Positions 16,414 through 25,832 of a DNA stretch of 62,557 nt are shown piece after piece (within the stretch, counting starts at the first letter, position 1; the number at the start of each line of letters is the position of its first letter). Below the pieces are notes generated by a model. The model worked only from the letters and a program-made list of their open reading frames with translations. It searched no databases and had not been told where the DNA came from. This stretch comes from a bacterium. GTDB taxonomy: Bacteria; Pseudomonadota; Alphaproteobacteria; Sphingomonadales; Sphingomonadaceae. The stretch spans positions 1-62,557 of the forward strand of contig JAVBXL010000026.1 of NCBI GenBank assembly GCA_030824575.1, given 5' to 3'. The position numbers and the translations under genes are program-made.

Positions 16414-19116
16414 TCAGTATTTCTGGCCGAAGCGGATGCCGAAGAATTGCGGCTTGATGGTGAAGGTGCGCGATGATCCCGAACAGAAATCGATCGAGCA
16501 GAAGGTGTTGCGCGTCAGCTGTCCCCGCTTGTCGAAGGCGTTTTGCAGGAACAGGGTCAGGCTCCAATTATCCTTCTTGATCCCGCCGGAAAAATCGAAG
16601 CTGACGAAGCCCTTGGTATTGCCCAGCAGCGCATTGCTGTCGACGTTCAGATCCTGCGATGCCCCGGTCTGATAGAGCGCAGCGCCCTGCAAATAGGCGC
16701 TGTAATCGCCCATATAGGTATCGAAGCGGATCGACGACGTGCCCTTGAACTTGGGCTGGCGCGGCAGGCGGGTGCCGTTGGCCGCGGCAACGGAAGGGAT
16801 AGGCGGATTCGCGCCGACATCGACACCCGGCGCGCAACTGCTGAGCTGGCCAATCGCGGTGCCCGCATCGTTGAGCGCAAAATTGCAGAAGTCGCCCTTC
16901 AATTTGCCGTCATTATAGGCGCCAGAGGTCGAGAAGGTGAACTTGCCCAATTTCAGGTCGGCATCATATTCGATGCCCTTGACCACCGCCTTGCCCGCAT
17001 TGCCGGTCATGCCCGCACCCTGCGCGCCCGCGACGACGACGCTATACTGAATATTGTTCCACTTCTCATAATAGACAGATGCGTTGAACCGGAAGATGTT
17101 GTTCCATGTGGTCTTCACACCCAGTTCGAAATTGGTCAGCTTTTCCGACTCGAATGGCGCGACATCCACGATCTTGCCCAGGCTGCGGATGCGCAGCGGC
17201 CGGTTATAACCACCGGGGCGGAAGCCGGTCGAATAGTTGGCATAGACCATCTTGTCGGGCTGGAACTGCCAGTCGAGCGCGACCTTGTGGGTTTCGCCAT
17301 CCTCCTTGTAGCGGCCAGTCCCGTCCGCTGCATTGGTATTGGTGTTGATACAGGTCAGGCGATCATCGACCGGCAGCGGCGTCGCGCAGCCAACGCCCGC
17401 AGCCGATCCCGCAACCCCGGCAAAGCCCTTCACCTTAAAGTCCGTCCAGAAATAGCGGATGCCGCCGGTCAGCTTCAGCGTCGGCGTGATATTGTAATGG
17501 CCTTCGGCGAAGATCGCCTTGTCATGATACAACTGGTTCTGCTCCGTGATGTAGAAGCCATCACCCTTCACCGCCTGCGTGCCCAGCAACATCGTGCCCA
17601 GCGGATTGCCGTTGGGATTGATCACGTCGGTCGTGTCGAAAAAGGGATTGCCGTCGTCGTCATAGCCGATGCCATACATGGCCGGCACGCCGATCAGGCC
17701 GCCCGCCACATCGCCACCGCCGGTCGCGGTATAGCCGGTGATCGTATCCAGCCCGCGAATGGCGTAAAAGGTGTTGGTTTCGTTCTTCTGCCGCTGGTAG
17801 AATCCGCCGACCGTGACGTCGAACGGCCAGTCCTTGGGCGTGGAGATGCGCAATTCCTGGGTGAATTTGTTGCGGTGGGTGTCCGCATGATAATATTGGG
17901 TCGGGTCGATCAGCGAACATTGCTGCGACGCGCCCGATCCGGTGCAATTGTCGAAAAATTGCAGATAGCTTTCATAGCCCGCGCCAAAACCGTCATAGGT
18001 GACGGTGTAATAGGTATAGTCGTTGAGCGTCTTGGTCCGGCGCTTGAAGAAACCGGTGGCCGAAACGACGTCCCAATCACCGATATGGCCGTGGATGCTC
18101 AGCGCCGCCTGATACCAGCGATCATCATTCTTGGTCTGGTCATAGTCATGAACTTCCAGGTCGCCGACGCGCGGGTCATAACCGAAATAGCCCTTGGACA
18201 CCTGGCGCTGGCCGGTGAATTGCGGCGTGATTTCCCAATCGTCGGCCGGCTGCCAGAGAATCTGGATGCGGCCGCCAAATTCCTTGATCGTGTTATAATC
18301 GTCCTTCGCGATGTCGCTATTGTCGAGCGCGAAATTGGTGTTCGGGTTGTTGTCGCCCAGCGTATAGATGGCCGGGCTGCCATTGTTGAGCAGGCCGTTA
18401 TTGGGCGTGTTGTCGATATAACCGCCATCGCGGCGATAATAGCCCATCACGCGCAGCGCCATAGTGTCGCCCTGCGGAATGTTGATGTAGGATTCGATCT
18501 GGCCGCCAAAATCGCCCTTGCCATATTTATTGGCTTCGACGTCGTACCCGAATTCGAACTTGTCGAGGTTGGGCTTGTTGGTAATCAGGCGGATCGTGCC
18601 CGCCAGCGACCCTGCGCCATAGAGCGTGCCCTGTGGCCCGGCCAGCGCCTCGACCCGCTCCATGTCATAGGCATGAATGTCGGGGACTTCGGTGCCGGTG
18701 ATGGGAATGTCGTCCAGATAATAGCCGACCGAGGCATAGGCGCCGCCCGCCGGCACGATGCCGCGAAAGAAAGCGGTGTTGCGGCCCGGCCCGATCCCCT
18801 CGAACGACACGGACGGCAGCAGCGCCGCGAAATCGCTCAAACCCTTGACCTGCCGCTGCGCCAGCGTCTCGGCGCCCAGTGCCTGCATGGAGATCGGCAC
18901 CTTCTGGATCGACTGGGCGCTGCGCGTCGCCGTGACGACAATTTCGGTGAGGCCGCCCCCGGCATCATCGGCAGCGGCGACTGCGGCCGGATCGGCGGTG
19001 ACCTGCTCGGCCGCTTCGGCGGCAAAGGCGACGGCTGGCACGGACAGGCCCGCCAATATGGTGGTCACCCCCAAAATCTTCATCAACTGCGACCGGCGAC
19101 GCGACGGGACTTTCAT
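16414..19116 (-). CDS. TonB-dependent receptor paired with a sulfotransferase
   Basis: A 900-residue receptor from the ATG at 19116; GGGGGAG lies upstream and the signal peptide follows (KILGVTTILAGLSVPAVAFA). The TonB box LTEIVVTATRSAQSI comes before a plug (VPISMQALGAETLAQRQVKG, then LPSVSFEGIG). The barrel contains long loops with paired Cys (DNCTGSGASQQC; CATP...LTC) and ends FGIRFGQKY. It belongs to the broad FecA/FpvA-like group common in sphingomonads. The divergent TPR-sulfotransferase gene is its only near neighbour, a pairing I have seen often in this group. The substrate is unknown. Confidence 0.9.
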   Translation of the reverse strand: MKVPSRRRSQLMKILGVTTILAGLSVPAVAFAAEAAEQVTADPAAVAAADDAGGGLTEIVVTATRSAQSIQKVPISMQALGAETLAQRQVKGLSDFAALLPSVSFEGIGPGRNTAFFRGIVPAGGAYASVGYYLDDIPITGTEVPDIHAYDMERVEALAGPQGTLYGAGSLAGTIRLITNKPNLDKFEFGYDVEANKYGKGDFGGQIESYINIPQGDTMALRVMGYYRRDGGYIDNTPNNGLLNNGSPAIYTLGDNNPNTNFALDNSDIAKDDYNTIKEFGGRIQILWQPADDWEITPQFTGQRQVSKGYFGYDPRVGDLEVHDYDQTKNDDRWYQAALSIHGHIGDWDVVSATGFFKRRTKTLNDYTYYTVTYDGFGAGYESYLQFFDNCTGSGASQQCSLIDPTQYYHADTHRNKFTQELRISTPKDWPFDVTVGGFYQRQKNETNTFYAIRGLDTITGYTATGGGDVAGGLIGVPAMYGIGYDDDGNPFFDTTDVINPNGNPLGTMLLGTQAVKGDGFYITEQNQLYHDKAIFAEGHYNITPTLKLTGGIRYFWTDFKVKGFAGVAGSAAGVGCATPLPVDDRLTCINTNTNAADGTGRYKEDGETHKVALDWQFQPDKMVYANYSTGFRPGGYNRPLRIRSLGKIVDVAPFESEKLTNFELGVKTTWNNIFRFNASVYYEKWNNIQYSVVVAGAQGAGMTGNAGKAVVKGIEYDADLKLGKFTFSTSGAYNDGKLKGDFCNFALNDAGTAIGQLSSCAPGVDVGANPPIPSVAAANGTRLPRQPKFKGTSSIRFDTYMGDYSAYLQGAALYQTGASQDLNVDSNALLGNTKGFVSFDFSGGIKKDNWSLTLFLQNAFDKRGQLTRNTFCSIDFCSGSSRTFTIKPQFFGIRFGQKY

Positions 19117-19484
19117 CTTGTTTTGACTCCCCCTTGAATAAACAGCGCCTTCCGCCTCACTCTCCCCGTCCCGCGGTTTTGCCCGCGTGCTTATGACGCA
19201 CTGCACCCTGCCCTTGGCAGGCATATTAATCCGCTGGCCCTCGCAAAAGCACATGCCCCCGCGACCGGAAACCCAGTGGCTTCCAGACCAGCCGCGCGAC
19301 CGCGCGACATCCATGATGATATGACTACCCCTTGGACTTTCGCCATTCCATGACGCTTGTCCAGCTTTGATAATGCGGCAACGAAGGCAGGAGTCAACAG
19401 CTTAGTTGCAGTCGCTTTCATAGTTTGTTGCGCCGCCGCAAAATCCCGGTCATGCTGCAAGGCAGAAAGGAAATAGGACAGACG
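19117..19484. other. Divergent intergenic region between TonB receptor and sulfotransferase
   Basis: These 368 bases hold the start regions of both divergent genes. I see no convincing RNA gene, terminator or long palindrome. An AT-richer part around 19370-19440 (GCAACTAAGCTGTTGACTCC on the complementary strand of 19385-19404, read outward) is the most promoter-like section. Nothing further can be supported. Confidence 0.4.
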
Positions 19485-21299
19485 ATGAACCCTGTTTCGA
19501 CCGCCGCCGGAACGACCGCGCGCGCGCCTGTGTCGCCATGGGCATCGGCGCACGCCGCCATCGCGGCCGGCGATACCGCCAGAGCCATCGCCCTGCTGCA
19601 AAGCCTGTTGCGGCAGCAGCCTGCCCTGGCCGCCGGCTGGTTCCTGCTCGCCGCGCAATTGCGCAAGGCGGGCCAAGATCAGGACGCCTGGCGCGCCGAC
19701 CTGTCCGGCGTCCATGCCTCCTCTCGCGACCGCACCCTGCTCGAAGCCGCAATGGCGATGCATGCAGGCGATCTCGACGCTGCCGACGCCCGGCTGGCGG
19801 CCCGCGACGATCCACCCGCGATCCGCATGGCCGGCGAAGTCCAGTGGCGGCGCGGCGACATGAGCGCGGCGCTGGCGCTGGTCGAACGCGCCGTCGCGCT
19901 CGCCCCCGGCTTCGACCTGGCGCGCGACTTCCTGATCCGACTGCTGCTCCAGAACAACCGGCTGACCAAAGCGCTGGACCATGCCGACATCCTCGCCGCC
20001 TCGCCGATGAAGCATCCCGGCTATGATCTGATCCGCGCTTCCGTGCTGGTGCGGCTGGGCGATCAGGATGGCGCACGGGCGATCTACGAACATCTGCTGG
20101 CCATCAAGCCCGACCAGCCGCAGGTCTGGCAGAATCTGGGCCACGCGCTCAAGACGCTGGGGCGGCAGGACGACGCCGTCCACGCCTATCGCCAGGCGGT
20201 GGCGCATCAACCGACCATGGGCGAAGCCTGGTGGAGCCTCGCCAACCTCAAGACCGTGAAGCTGGACGCCGCCGACATCGCGACGATGGCCCACGCGCTC
20301 GCCACCCTCGCGCCGGACGCCGCGACCCGGCAGGAGGATATCTTCCACCTCCATTTCTCACTGGGCAAGGCGCTGGAGGATGCAGGCGAGGACGAAGCCG
20401 CTTTTAGCCATTATGACCAGGGCAATCGCCTGCGCCGCACGATGATCCGTCACGACGCCGCCGAATTTTCCGCCGAGGTCGCCGCGGCGCGCGCCTGTTT
20501 CACCAGCGCCTTCATCGCCGCCCAGGGGACGGGTGGCTGTCCCGCCCCCGACCCGATCTTCATCGTCGGCCTGCCGCGCGCGGGATCGACGCTGGTCGAA
20601 CAGATCCTCTCCAGCCACAGCCGGGTCGAAGGCACGATGGAGCTGCCGGAGATGATGATGATCGCCGGCCGCCTCCAGTCGCGCATAGACGATGGCGAAT
20701 TTCCCGATTTCACGACGATGATCGCCTCGCTCACGCCAGCCGACCGGCTGCGGCTGGGCGAGGAATATATCGATCGGACCCGCGTCCACCGCCAGACCGC
20801 CCGGCCGTACTTCATCGACAAGATGCCCAATAATTGGCAGCATGTCGGCCTGATCCAGTTGATCCTGCCCAACGCCCGCATCATCGACGCCCGCCGTCAT
20901 CCGATGGCTTGCGGCTATTCGGCCTGGAAACAGCATTTCGCCCGTGGCCAGGCGTTCAGCTACGACCTGACCGACATCGGCCTCTATTATCGCGACTATG
21001 TCGCCCTGATGGCGGCCTTCGATGCCGCAGCGCCAGGCCGGGTCCACCGCGTCCTCTATGAACAGATGGTCGCCGACACGCCAGGCGAAGTCGCACGCCT
21101 GCTCGCCCATCTGAACCTGTCGTTCGAGGATGCCTGCCTCGCCTTCTGGACCAACAAGCGCGCCGTGCGGACCGCCAGCAGCGAACAGGTGCGCCAGCCG
21201 ATCTTCACAGACGGTGTCGACCATTGGCAACGCTTCATCCCCTGGCTGGGGCCGCTGGAACAGGCATTGGGACCGGCCTTGCTCGACTGGGATCGCTGA
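19485..21299 (+). CDS. TPR-repeat sulfotransferase family protein
   Basis: A 604-residue protein from the ATG at 19485 (an in-frame ATG at 19452 would add 11 residues). Residues about 15-290 are tetratricopeptide-like helix pairs (IAAGDTARAIALLQSLLRQQ, DQPQVWQNLGHALKTLGRQD). Residues about 350-600 are a sulfotransferase-3 type domain with the PAPS 5'-phosphosulphate loop DPIFIVGLPRAGSTLVEQIL and a 3'-phosphate motif region near RIIDARRHPMACGYSAWK. No signal peptide is seen, so it is cytoplasmic. It would transfer sulfate from PAPS to an acceptor, perhaps a peptide or glycan linked to the neighbouring receptor. The acceptor is unknown. Confidence 0.85.
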   Translation: MNPVSTAAGTTARAPVSPWASAHAAIAAGDTARAIALLQSLLRQQPALAAGWFLLAAQLRKAGQDQDAWRADLSGVHASSRDRTLLEAAMAMHAGDLDAADARLAARDDPPAIRMAGEVQWRRGDMSAALALVERAVALAPGFDLARDFLIRLLLQNNRLTKALDHADILAASPMKHPGYDLIRASVLVRLGDQDGARAIYEHLLAIKPDQPQVWQNLGHALKTLGRQDDAVHAYRQAVAHQPTMGEAWWSLANLKTVKLDAADIATMAHALATLAPDAATRQEDIFHLHFSLGKALEDAGEDEAAFSHYDQGNRLRRTMIRHDAAEFSAEVAAARACFTSAFIAAQGTGGCPAPDPIFIVGLPRAGSTLVEQILSSHSRVEGTMELPEMMMIAGRLQSRIDDGEFPDFTTMIASLTPADRLRLGEEYIDRTRVHRQTARPYFIDKMPNNWQHVGLIQLILPNARIIDARRHPMACGYSAWKQHFARGQAFSYDLTDIGLYYRDYVALMAAFDAAAPGRVHRVLYEQMVADTPGEVARLLAHLNLSFEDACLAFWTNKRAVRTASSEQVRQPIFTDGVDHWQRFIPWLGPLEQALGPALLDWDR

Positions 21300-21439
21300 A
21301 GCCGCCTGCCGCCCGATCGGCGCGCATCGGCGCATTTTCCCCTTGCCCCGGCGGCAATCCCATGCACAAAGCTTGCCAACTGCCGTATGCGTTCCGAAAT
21401 TTAAGGGGTGCTTAGTCAAACGGCTGCAAGGATAGACGC

Positions 21440-22222
21440 ATGGACGACGTGATGACCCCGGAACGGACGGCGCAACGCCCGCAAATCCCGCAGGAAGTGA
21501 GCGACGGCCTGTCGGTCATTTCAATCGCCAAAAGCTATGACAAGCGCGTCGTCCTGTCCGACGTGTCGCTGACGGTGGGCAAGGGGGAGGTCGTCGGCCT
21601 GCTCGGCCCCAATGGCGCGGGCAAGACCACCTGCTTCTATTCGGTCATGGGCCTGGTCCGTCCCGATCACGGCCGCATCGTGCTGGACGGGCAGGACATC
21701 ACCAACCTGCCCATGTATCGCCGCGCGATCCTGGGGCTTGGCTATCTGCCGCAGGAAACGTCGATCTTCCGCGGCATGACCGTAGCGCAGAATATCAGCG
21801 CGGTGCTGGAGCAGGCCGAGCCGGACAAATCCGCACGCGCCGCCCGGCTGGAACAGTTGCTCAGCGAGTTCGGCCTTGTGCGCCTGCGCGATTCGGCCGC
21901 GATGGCGCTGTCGGGGGGCGAACGCCGCCGCTGCGAAATCGCCCGCGCGCTGGCGGCCAATCCGTCGATCGTGCTGCTGGACGAGCCGTTCGCGGGCATC
22001 GATCCGCTTTCGATCGCCGACATTCGCGATCTGGTGAAGGATTTGAAGACCCGCGGCATCGGCGTCCTCATCACCGACCATAATGTGCGCGAGACGCTGG
22101 AAATCGTCGACCGCGCCTGCATCATCTATGACGGCCAGGTGCTGTTCGCGGGCAACCCCACCGAACTGGTCGCCAATGCCGATGTCCGCCGCCTCTATCT
22201 GGGCGAGAATTTCCAGCTTTGA
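21440..22222 (+). CDS. lptB: LPS export ABC transporter ATP-binding protein LptB
   Basis: A 260-residue ATPase with Walker A GPNGAGKTTCF, Q-loop LGYLPQETSIFRG, signature LSGGERRRCEIARAL, Walker B IVLLDEPFAGIDP and H-loop LITDHNVRETL. The LPQE and DEPFAGIDP forms are characteristic of LptB, which powers the LptB2FG extraction of lipopolysaccharide from the inner membrane. rpoN follows 46 bp downstream, the usual proteobacterial lptB-rpoN order. The usual lptA/lptC genes are not upstream here; a sulfotransferase gene is. About 25 N-terminal residues before the ABC domain make it slightly longer than the E. coli protein. Confidence 0.95.
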   Translation: MDDVMTPERTAQRPQIPQEVSDGLSVISIAKSYDKRVVLSDVSLTVGKGEVVGLLGPNGAGKTTCFYSVMGLVRPDHGRIVLDGQDITNLPMYRRAILGLGYLPQETSIFRGMTVAQNISAVLEQAEPDKSARAARLEQLLSEFGLVRLRDSAAMALSGGERRRCEIARALAANPSIVLLDEPFAGIDPLSIADIRDLVKDLKTRGIGVLITDHNVRETLEIVDRACIIYDGQVLFAGNPTELVANADVRRLYLGENFQL

Positions 22223-22267
22223 TATGAAGACAAAGCGCACTCTCCTTTGTGATCGGGGAGCGCGATA

Positions 22268-23791
22268 ATGGCGCTCGGCCCCCGCCTCGACATTCGGCAG
22301 AGCCAGTCGCTCGTCATGACGCCCCAGCTCCAGCAGGCGATCAAGCTGCTGGCGCTGTCCAATCTGGAAATCGAAGCCTTCGTCGCGGGCGAGTTGGAAA
22401 AAAACCCGCTGCTCGAACAATCGAGCGGCGACGACGCCCCGCCCGCGCCCGACGGCATCGACCGGACGATCGACACCCCCACCCTCTCCGCCGAAACCGG
22501 CGCGAGCGACGACCTGATCGCACAGGGGCTGGGCGGCGCAGACAGCCCGCTCGACATCGATCATGGCGCAAGCAGCTTCATCGACGATGGACCCGGCGAC
22601 CGCATGGCCGACGCCCATGGCACCGGCGGCGGCGGCATGGACGCGCTGTCGGGCGGCTATAGCGAGGACGCGCCCGATTTCGACAGTTTCGCCGCACCCG
22701 ACATCGGCCTTCAGGAACATCTGATGGGGCAGGCCCGCGCCGCGCTGTCCGGCATGGACCTGTTCATCGCCACCCAGTTGATCGGCCAGATCAGCGAAGC
22801 CGGCTATCTGGAAGCGAACCTGCTCCAGACCGCCCACGGCCTCGGCGTCCCCCTGTTCGACGTCGAGCGGGTGCTGGGCGTCATCCACACATTCGATCCC
22901 ACCGGCGTCGGCGCGCGCTCACTGGCCGAATGTCTTGCGCTCCAGGCGAAGGAAGCCGACCGCCACGATCCCTGCATGGCCCGCCTGCTCGCCAATCTCG
23001 ACCTGCTGGCCAAGGGCGCGCTGCCCCAGTTGCGCCGTATCTGCGGCGTGGACGAAGACGATATGGCCGACATGATCGCCGAACTGCGCGGTTACGATCC
23101 CAAGCCCGGCCTGCGCTTCGCCTATGGCCGCGCCGCGCCGGTCACGCCAGACCTGTTCGTGCGCCCGACCCGTGACGGCTGGGCGATCGAGATCAACAGC
23201 GCCACCCTGCCCCGCGTCCTTATCAACCGCAGTTACTATGTCGAACTGGCCACCGGGCCGCAGGACAAGAGCGCCAAGGCCTGGCTCGCCGACTGCCTCG
23301 CCAGCGCCAACTGGCTGGTCAAGGCGCTGGACCAGCGACAAAAGACGATCATCAAGGTGGCGAGCGAGATCGTGCGCAGCCAGGAAGCCTTTTTCCAGCA
23401 GGGCGTCGAGCATTTGAAGCCGCTGACGCTGCGCGCGGTCGCCGACACGATCGGCATGCATGAATCGACCGTCAGCCGCGTGACCTCCAACAAATATCTG
23501 TCCTGCCCGCGCGGCCTCTACGAACTCAAATATTTCTTCACCAGCGGCGTGTCGTCATCGGGCGGCGATGGCGGTTCCGTCTCGGCGCAAGCGGTCAAAA
23601 GCCACATCAAGGCGCTGATTGCAGCCGAAGACCCCCAGGCGATCCTGTCCGATGACACGCTGGTCGACCTGCTCCGCGCCAAAGGCATGGACCTGGCCCG
23701 CCGCACCGTCGCCAAATATCGCGAGGCGCTAGGGATCGGCTCGTCGGTGCAGAGGCGGCGGCAGAAGGCATTGAAGGGGAAGGCGGCGTAG
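22268..23791 (+). CDS. rpoN: RNA polymerase sigma-54 factor
   Basis: A 507-residue sigma-54. Region I is at the N-terminus (RLDIRQSQSLVMTPQLQQAI, residues 6-25, with further Leu/Gln-rich sequence). An acidic region II follows, then the core-binding part. The DNA-binding helix-turn-helix reads TIGMHESTVSRVTSNKY, and the RpoN box is ARRTVAKYREALGI near the C-terminus. It directs transcription of nitrogen and other genes with -24/-12 promoters; one such promoter lies at glnK in this window. hpf and ptsN, which commonly follow rpoN, are absent here. Confidence 0.97.
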   Translation: MALGPRLDIRQSQSLVMTPQLQQAIKLLALSNLEIEAFVAGELEKNPLLEQSSGDDAPPAPDGIDRTIDTPTLSAETGASDDLIAQGLGGADSPLDIDHGASSFIDDGPGDRMADAHGTGGGGMDALSGGYSEDAPDFDSFAAPDIGLQEHLMGQARAALSGMDLFIATQLIGQISEAGYLEANLLQTAHGLGVPLFDVERVLGVIHTFDPTGVGARSLAECLALQAKEADRHDPCMARLLANLDLLAKGALPQLRRICGVDEDDMADMIAELRGYDPKPGLRFAYGRAAPVTPDLFVRPTRDGWAIEINSATLPRVLINRSYYVELATGPQDKSAKAWLADCLASANWLVKALDQRQKTIIKVASEIVRSQEAFFQQGVEHLKPLTLRAVADTIGMHESTVSRVTSNKYLSCPRGLYELKYFFTSGVSSSGGDGGSVSAQAVKSHIKALIAAEDPQAILSDDTLVDLLRAKGMDLARRTVAKYREALGIGSSVQRRRQKALKGKAA

Positions 23792-23897
23792 AGCTGCGCG
23801 GAGCCGTTGGCTGCGAGTTAAGCGACGACGTTTGGCGGCCGATTTGGGTGGTTTGCGGACTGTCGGCTTAAAGAGCCCATGTCTGAAAAGCGGTCGT

Positions 23898-24203
23898 TCA
23901 ATCGTAAGGCTGTTGCGATTTTACAGTGCGATATTGGCGGACGGCACACCGAGAAGCCCGCCATACCCAAATAGCCGCCAGTGTCACCATCGGAACCAGA
24001 ACAATTGCGCTTTCAACGGTGCCCGGCCTCTCATCAGGATGGAACCAAGCACTGTAAGCAACTCCAAACATCAGCGGGATGAAAGGCACGAGCGATGAGA
24101 GCCCATTCAGTCTGGGCCATCCATTTCCTAAATCGCGATCTATCCAACTTAGGTAACGCTGCCACATTTCCGATCTCGACGTTTTGTGATGATCCGCCGT
24201 CAT
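23898..24203 (-). CDS. Hypothetical small membrane protein
   Basis: A 101-residue reading from the ATG at 24203; a TTG at 24227 or an ATG at 24167 are alternatives, and none has a strong ribosome-binding site. The polar N-terminus (SEMWQRYLSWIDRDLGNGWP) is followed by two likely membrane helices (SSLVPFIPLMFGVAYSAW and ESAIVLVPMVTLAAIWVW) and a short basic tail. The natural-looking transmembrane pattern and the lack of any competing frame support it. Base composition is more AT-rich than the neighbours, which may point to acquired DNA. I do not recognise a family. Confidence 0.45.
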   Translation of the reverse strand: MTADHHKTSRSEMWQRYLSWIDRDLGNGWPRLNGLSSLVPFIPLMFGVAYSAWFHPDERPGTVESAIVLVPMVTLAAIWVWRASRCAVRQYRTVKSQQPYD

Positions 24204-24269
24204 GGCCGATGCATATGACGTCCGCAATCAAGAACGCCGCAGACAGCCTCCATGGTCAGGAAATGGTCG

Positions 24270-24467
24270 TCACTGGCCCGTTACCGCCATGGCAATCGCT
24301 GCCACCGCCAGCACGGCAGCAAGACACATCACCGACCAAAACAGGACAGGTTGGCTGGATCGCTCAACACCACCGCCATGAATGGCTACAGTTCCCCATC
24401 GAAAGCCCACAAACAGAACAAAAGCTGATACAGCCAGAAGCATTAGATCGAGAGCAAGCGGGGTCAT
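24270..24467 (-). CDS. Hypothetical two-helix membrane peptide
   Basis: A 65-residue reading from the ATG at 24467; a TTG at 24503 would extend it by 12 residues. It is nearly all membrane: ALDLMLLAVSAFVLFVGFRW and VLFWSVMCLAAVLAVAAIAM, joined by a short Gly-rich loop. It lies upstream of, and on the same strand as, the other small membrane protein, so the two may form a pair. No family is recognised and no strong ribosome-binding site is seen. Confidence 0.35.
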   Translation of the reverse strand: MTPLALDLMLLAVSAFVLFVGFRWGTVAIHGGGVERSSQPVLFWSVMCLAAVLAVAAIAMAVTGQ

Positions 24468-24503
24468 TCTACAACCATAGCCTACCGATCTCGAAAGAAG
24501 CAA

Positions 24504-24961
24504 TAAAACGTCCGCTTACGGGGGAGTCGGATTGGCGAAGGGATGGCCAGAAATGGTCGTTTCGCGACTCCTCCCTTGCCCCCGACCCCCCTCTCTCAAC
24601 CAATACTTCCAATGTAGGATTTTCTCTGATCTACCCCATGGGATGCAACAACGCCCTGCCTCCCACCCCAACCCATACCCCATGACCCAGATGGCGCGTC
24701 ACCGGCGCGTCGGCGTGACCCAGATGGCGCGTCTGCGATACCTATGCGGGCCTCAACCGAGGCCTGACCGCGACGCGCATCCTTCCTCCCCACGCTTTTC
24801 CGTCGCATTCTGGAATCCTTAATCTCCGAAAAGACGCCAGCGACGGTGTGAACTTCGATGCGTGACCCAACCGCGCCATTTCGTTCCCTTGCCTTGACCC
24901 CGCAGACCCGTCCGGCAAAAGCGACGGCAAAACCCACCCGATTAGGATCGCACCCGCCCCC
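24504..24961. other. Gene-poor stretch before the transaminase gene
   Basis: No reading frame here looks natural on either strand. It contains a short direct repeat (24683-24733, listed separately). The last part, 24760-24961, should hold the transaminase promoter, but I cannot point to a convincing -35/-10 pair. Confidence 0.5.
24683..24733. repeat. 18-bp direct repeat, two copies
   Basis: TGACCCAGATGGCGCGTC occurs exactly at 24683-24700 and 24716-24733, separated by 15 bp that are also rich in GGCGCGTC. This gives a 33-bp period repeated about one and a half times. Two copies are too few for a CRISPR array; it looks like a small tandem duplication in non-coding DNA. Confidence 0.7.
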
Positions 24962-25825
24962 ATGTCCGCCTCCACCGCCATCGCCTATCTGAACGGCCGC
25001 TTCCTGCCCCTCGACGACGTCCGCATTTCGCCGCTCGACCGCGGCTTCCTGTTCGCCGACGGCATTTACGAAGTCGCCGCGGTGATCGACGGCAAGCTGG
25101 TCGACAGCGCCAGCCATCTCGCCCGGCTGGAGCGCTCCACCGCCGCGATCGGCATCACCCTGCCGCTCAGCCTGGCCGACATCGAAGCCGCGCAGAAGGA
25201 ACTGGTCGCCCGCAGCGGCCTGACCGAAGGCCTTGTCTATCTCCAGATCACCCGCGGCGCGGACATGACCCGCGACTTCATCCCGTCGTCCAACCTCGAG
25301 CCGACGCTCTTCATGTTCGTCCAGGACAAGCCCTTCCTGAATGTCCCCGTGGTCGGCACCGGCATTGCGGTCGCCACCATGCCCGACCTGCGCTGGGCGC
25401 GGCGAGACATCAAGAGCGTCGGCCTGCTTGCCCAGGCGATGGCGAAACAGGCCGCCAAGGAGGCCGGCGCGCAGGAAGCCTGGATGATCGAAGACGGTTT
25501 CGTCACCGAAGGCGCATCGTCCACCGCCTTCATCGTGACCGACGAAGGCATCGTCACCCGGCCCTACAGCCAGTCGGTGCTGGCCGGCTGCACCGGCGCG
25601 GCGCTGACTGCGCTGGCACAGGAAAGCGGCATCGCCGTCATCCGCCGCCCCTTCACGGTCGATGAGGCCTTGGCCGCGAAGGAAGCCTTCATCACCAGCG
25701 CTTCCACTCTGTGCCTGTCGGTGGTGCAGATCGATGGGCAGGCGGTGGGCGACGGCACGCCCGGCCCGGTCGCGATGCGCCTGCGCGCGCTCTACATCGA
25801 TTTCGCTCGCGCAACGGGGGTCTGA
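24962..25825 (+). CDS. dat: D-amino acid aminotransferase (class IV PLP enzyme)
   Basis: A 287-residue fold-type IV aminotransferase. Features include the N-terminal YLNGRFLPLDDVRISPLDRG, FADGIYEVAAVIDGKLV, the PLP-binding Lys in RRDIKSVGLLAQAM, and EDGFVTEGASSTAFIV for cofactor phosphate and ring contacts. YEV and the RRDIKS segment fit D-alanine transaminase better than branched-chain aminotransferase. It interconverts D-Ala and D-Glu with their keto acids, supplying or recycling peptidoglycan D-amino acids in the cytoplasm. It seems to be a single-gene unit. 4-Amino-4-deoxychorismate lyase is a less likely alternative. Confidence 0.85.
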   Translation: MSASTAIAYLNGRFLPLDDVRISPLDRGFLFADGIYEVAAVIDGKLVDSASHLARLERSTAAIGITLPLSLADIEAAQKELVARSGLTEGLVYLQITRGADMTRDFIPSSNLEPTLFMFVQDKPFLNVPVVGTGIAVATMPDLRWARRDIKSVGLLAQAMAKQAAKEAGAQEAWMIEDGFVTEGASSTAFIVTDEGIVTRPYSQSVLAGCTGAALTALAQESGIAVIRRPFTVDEALAAKEAFITSASTLCLSVVQIDGQAVGDGTPGPVAMRLRALYIDFARATGV

Positions 25826-25832
25826 CGAATGA

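Noticed and set aside
16543..19137. Open frame of over 800 codons opposite the TonB receptor
   Set aside because: It mirrors the receptor on the other strand and encodes low-complexity Arg/Ile/Val-rich sequence; the receptor has a clear signal peptide, TonB box and terminator.
24683..24733. Possible CRISPR repeats
   Set aside because: Only two 18-bp copies with a 15-bp gap that itself resembles the repeat; no array and no cas genes in the window.
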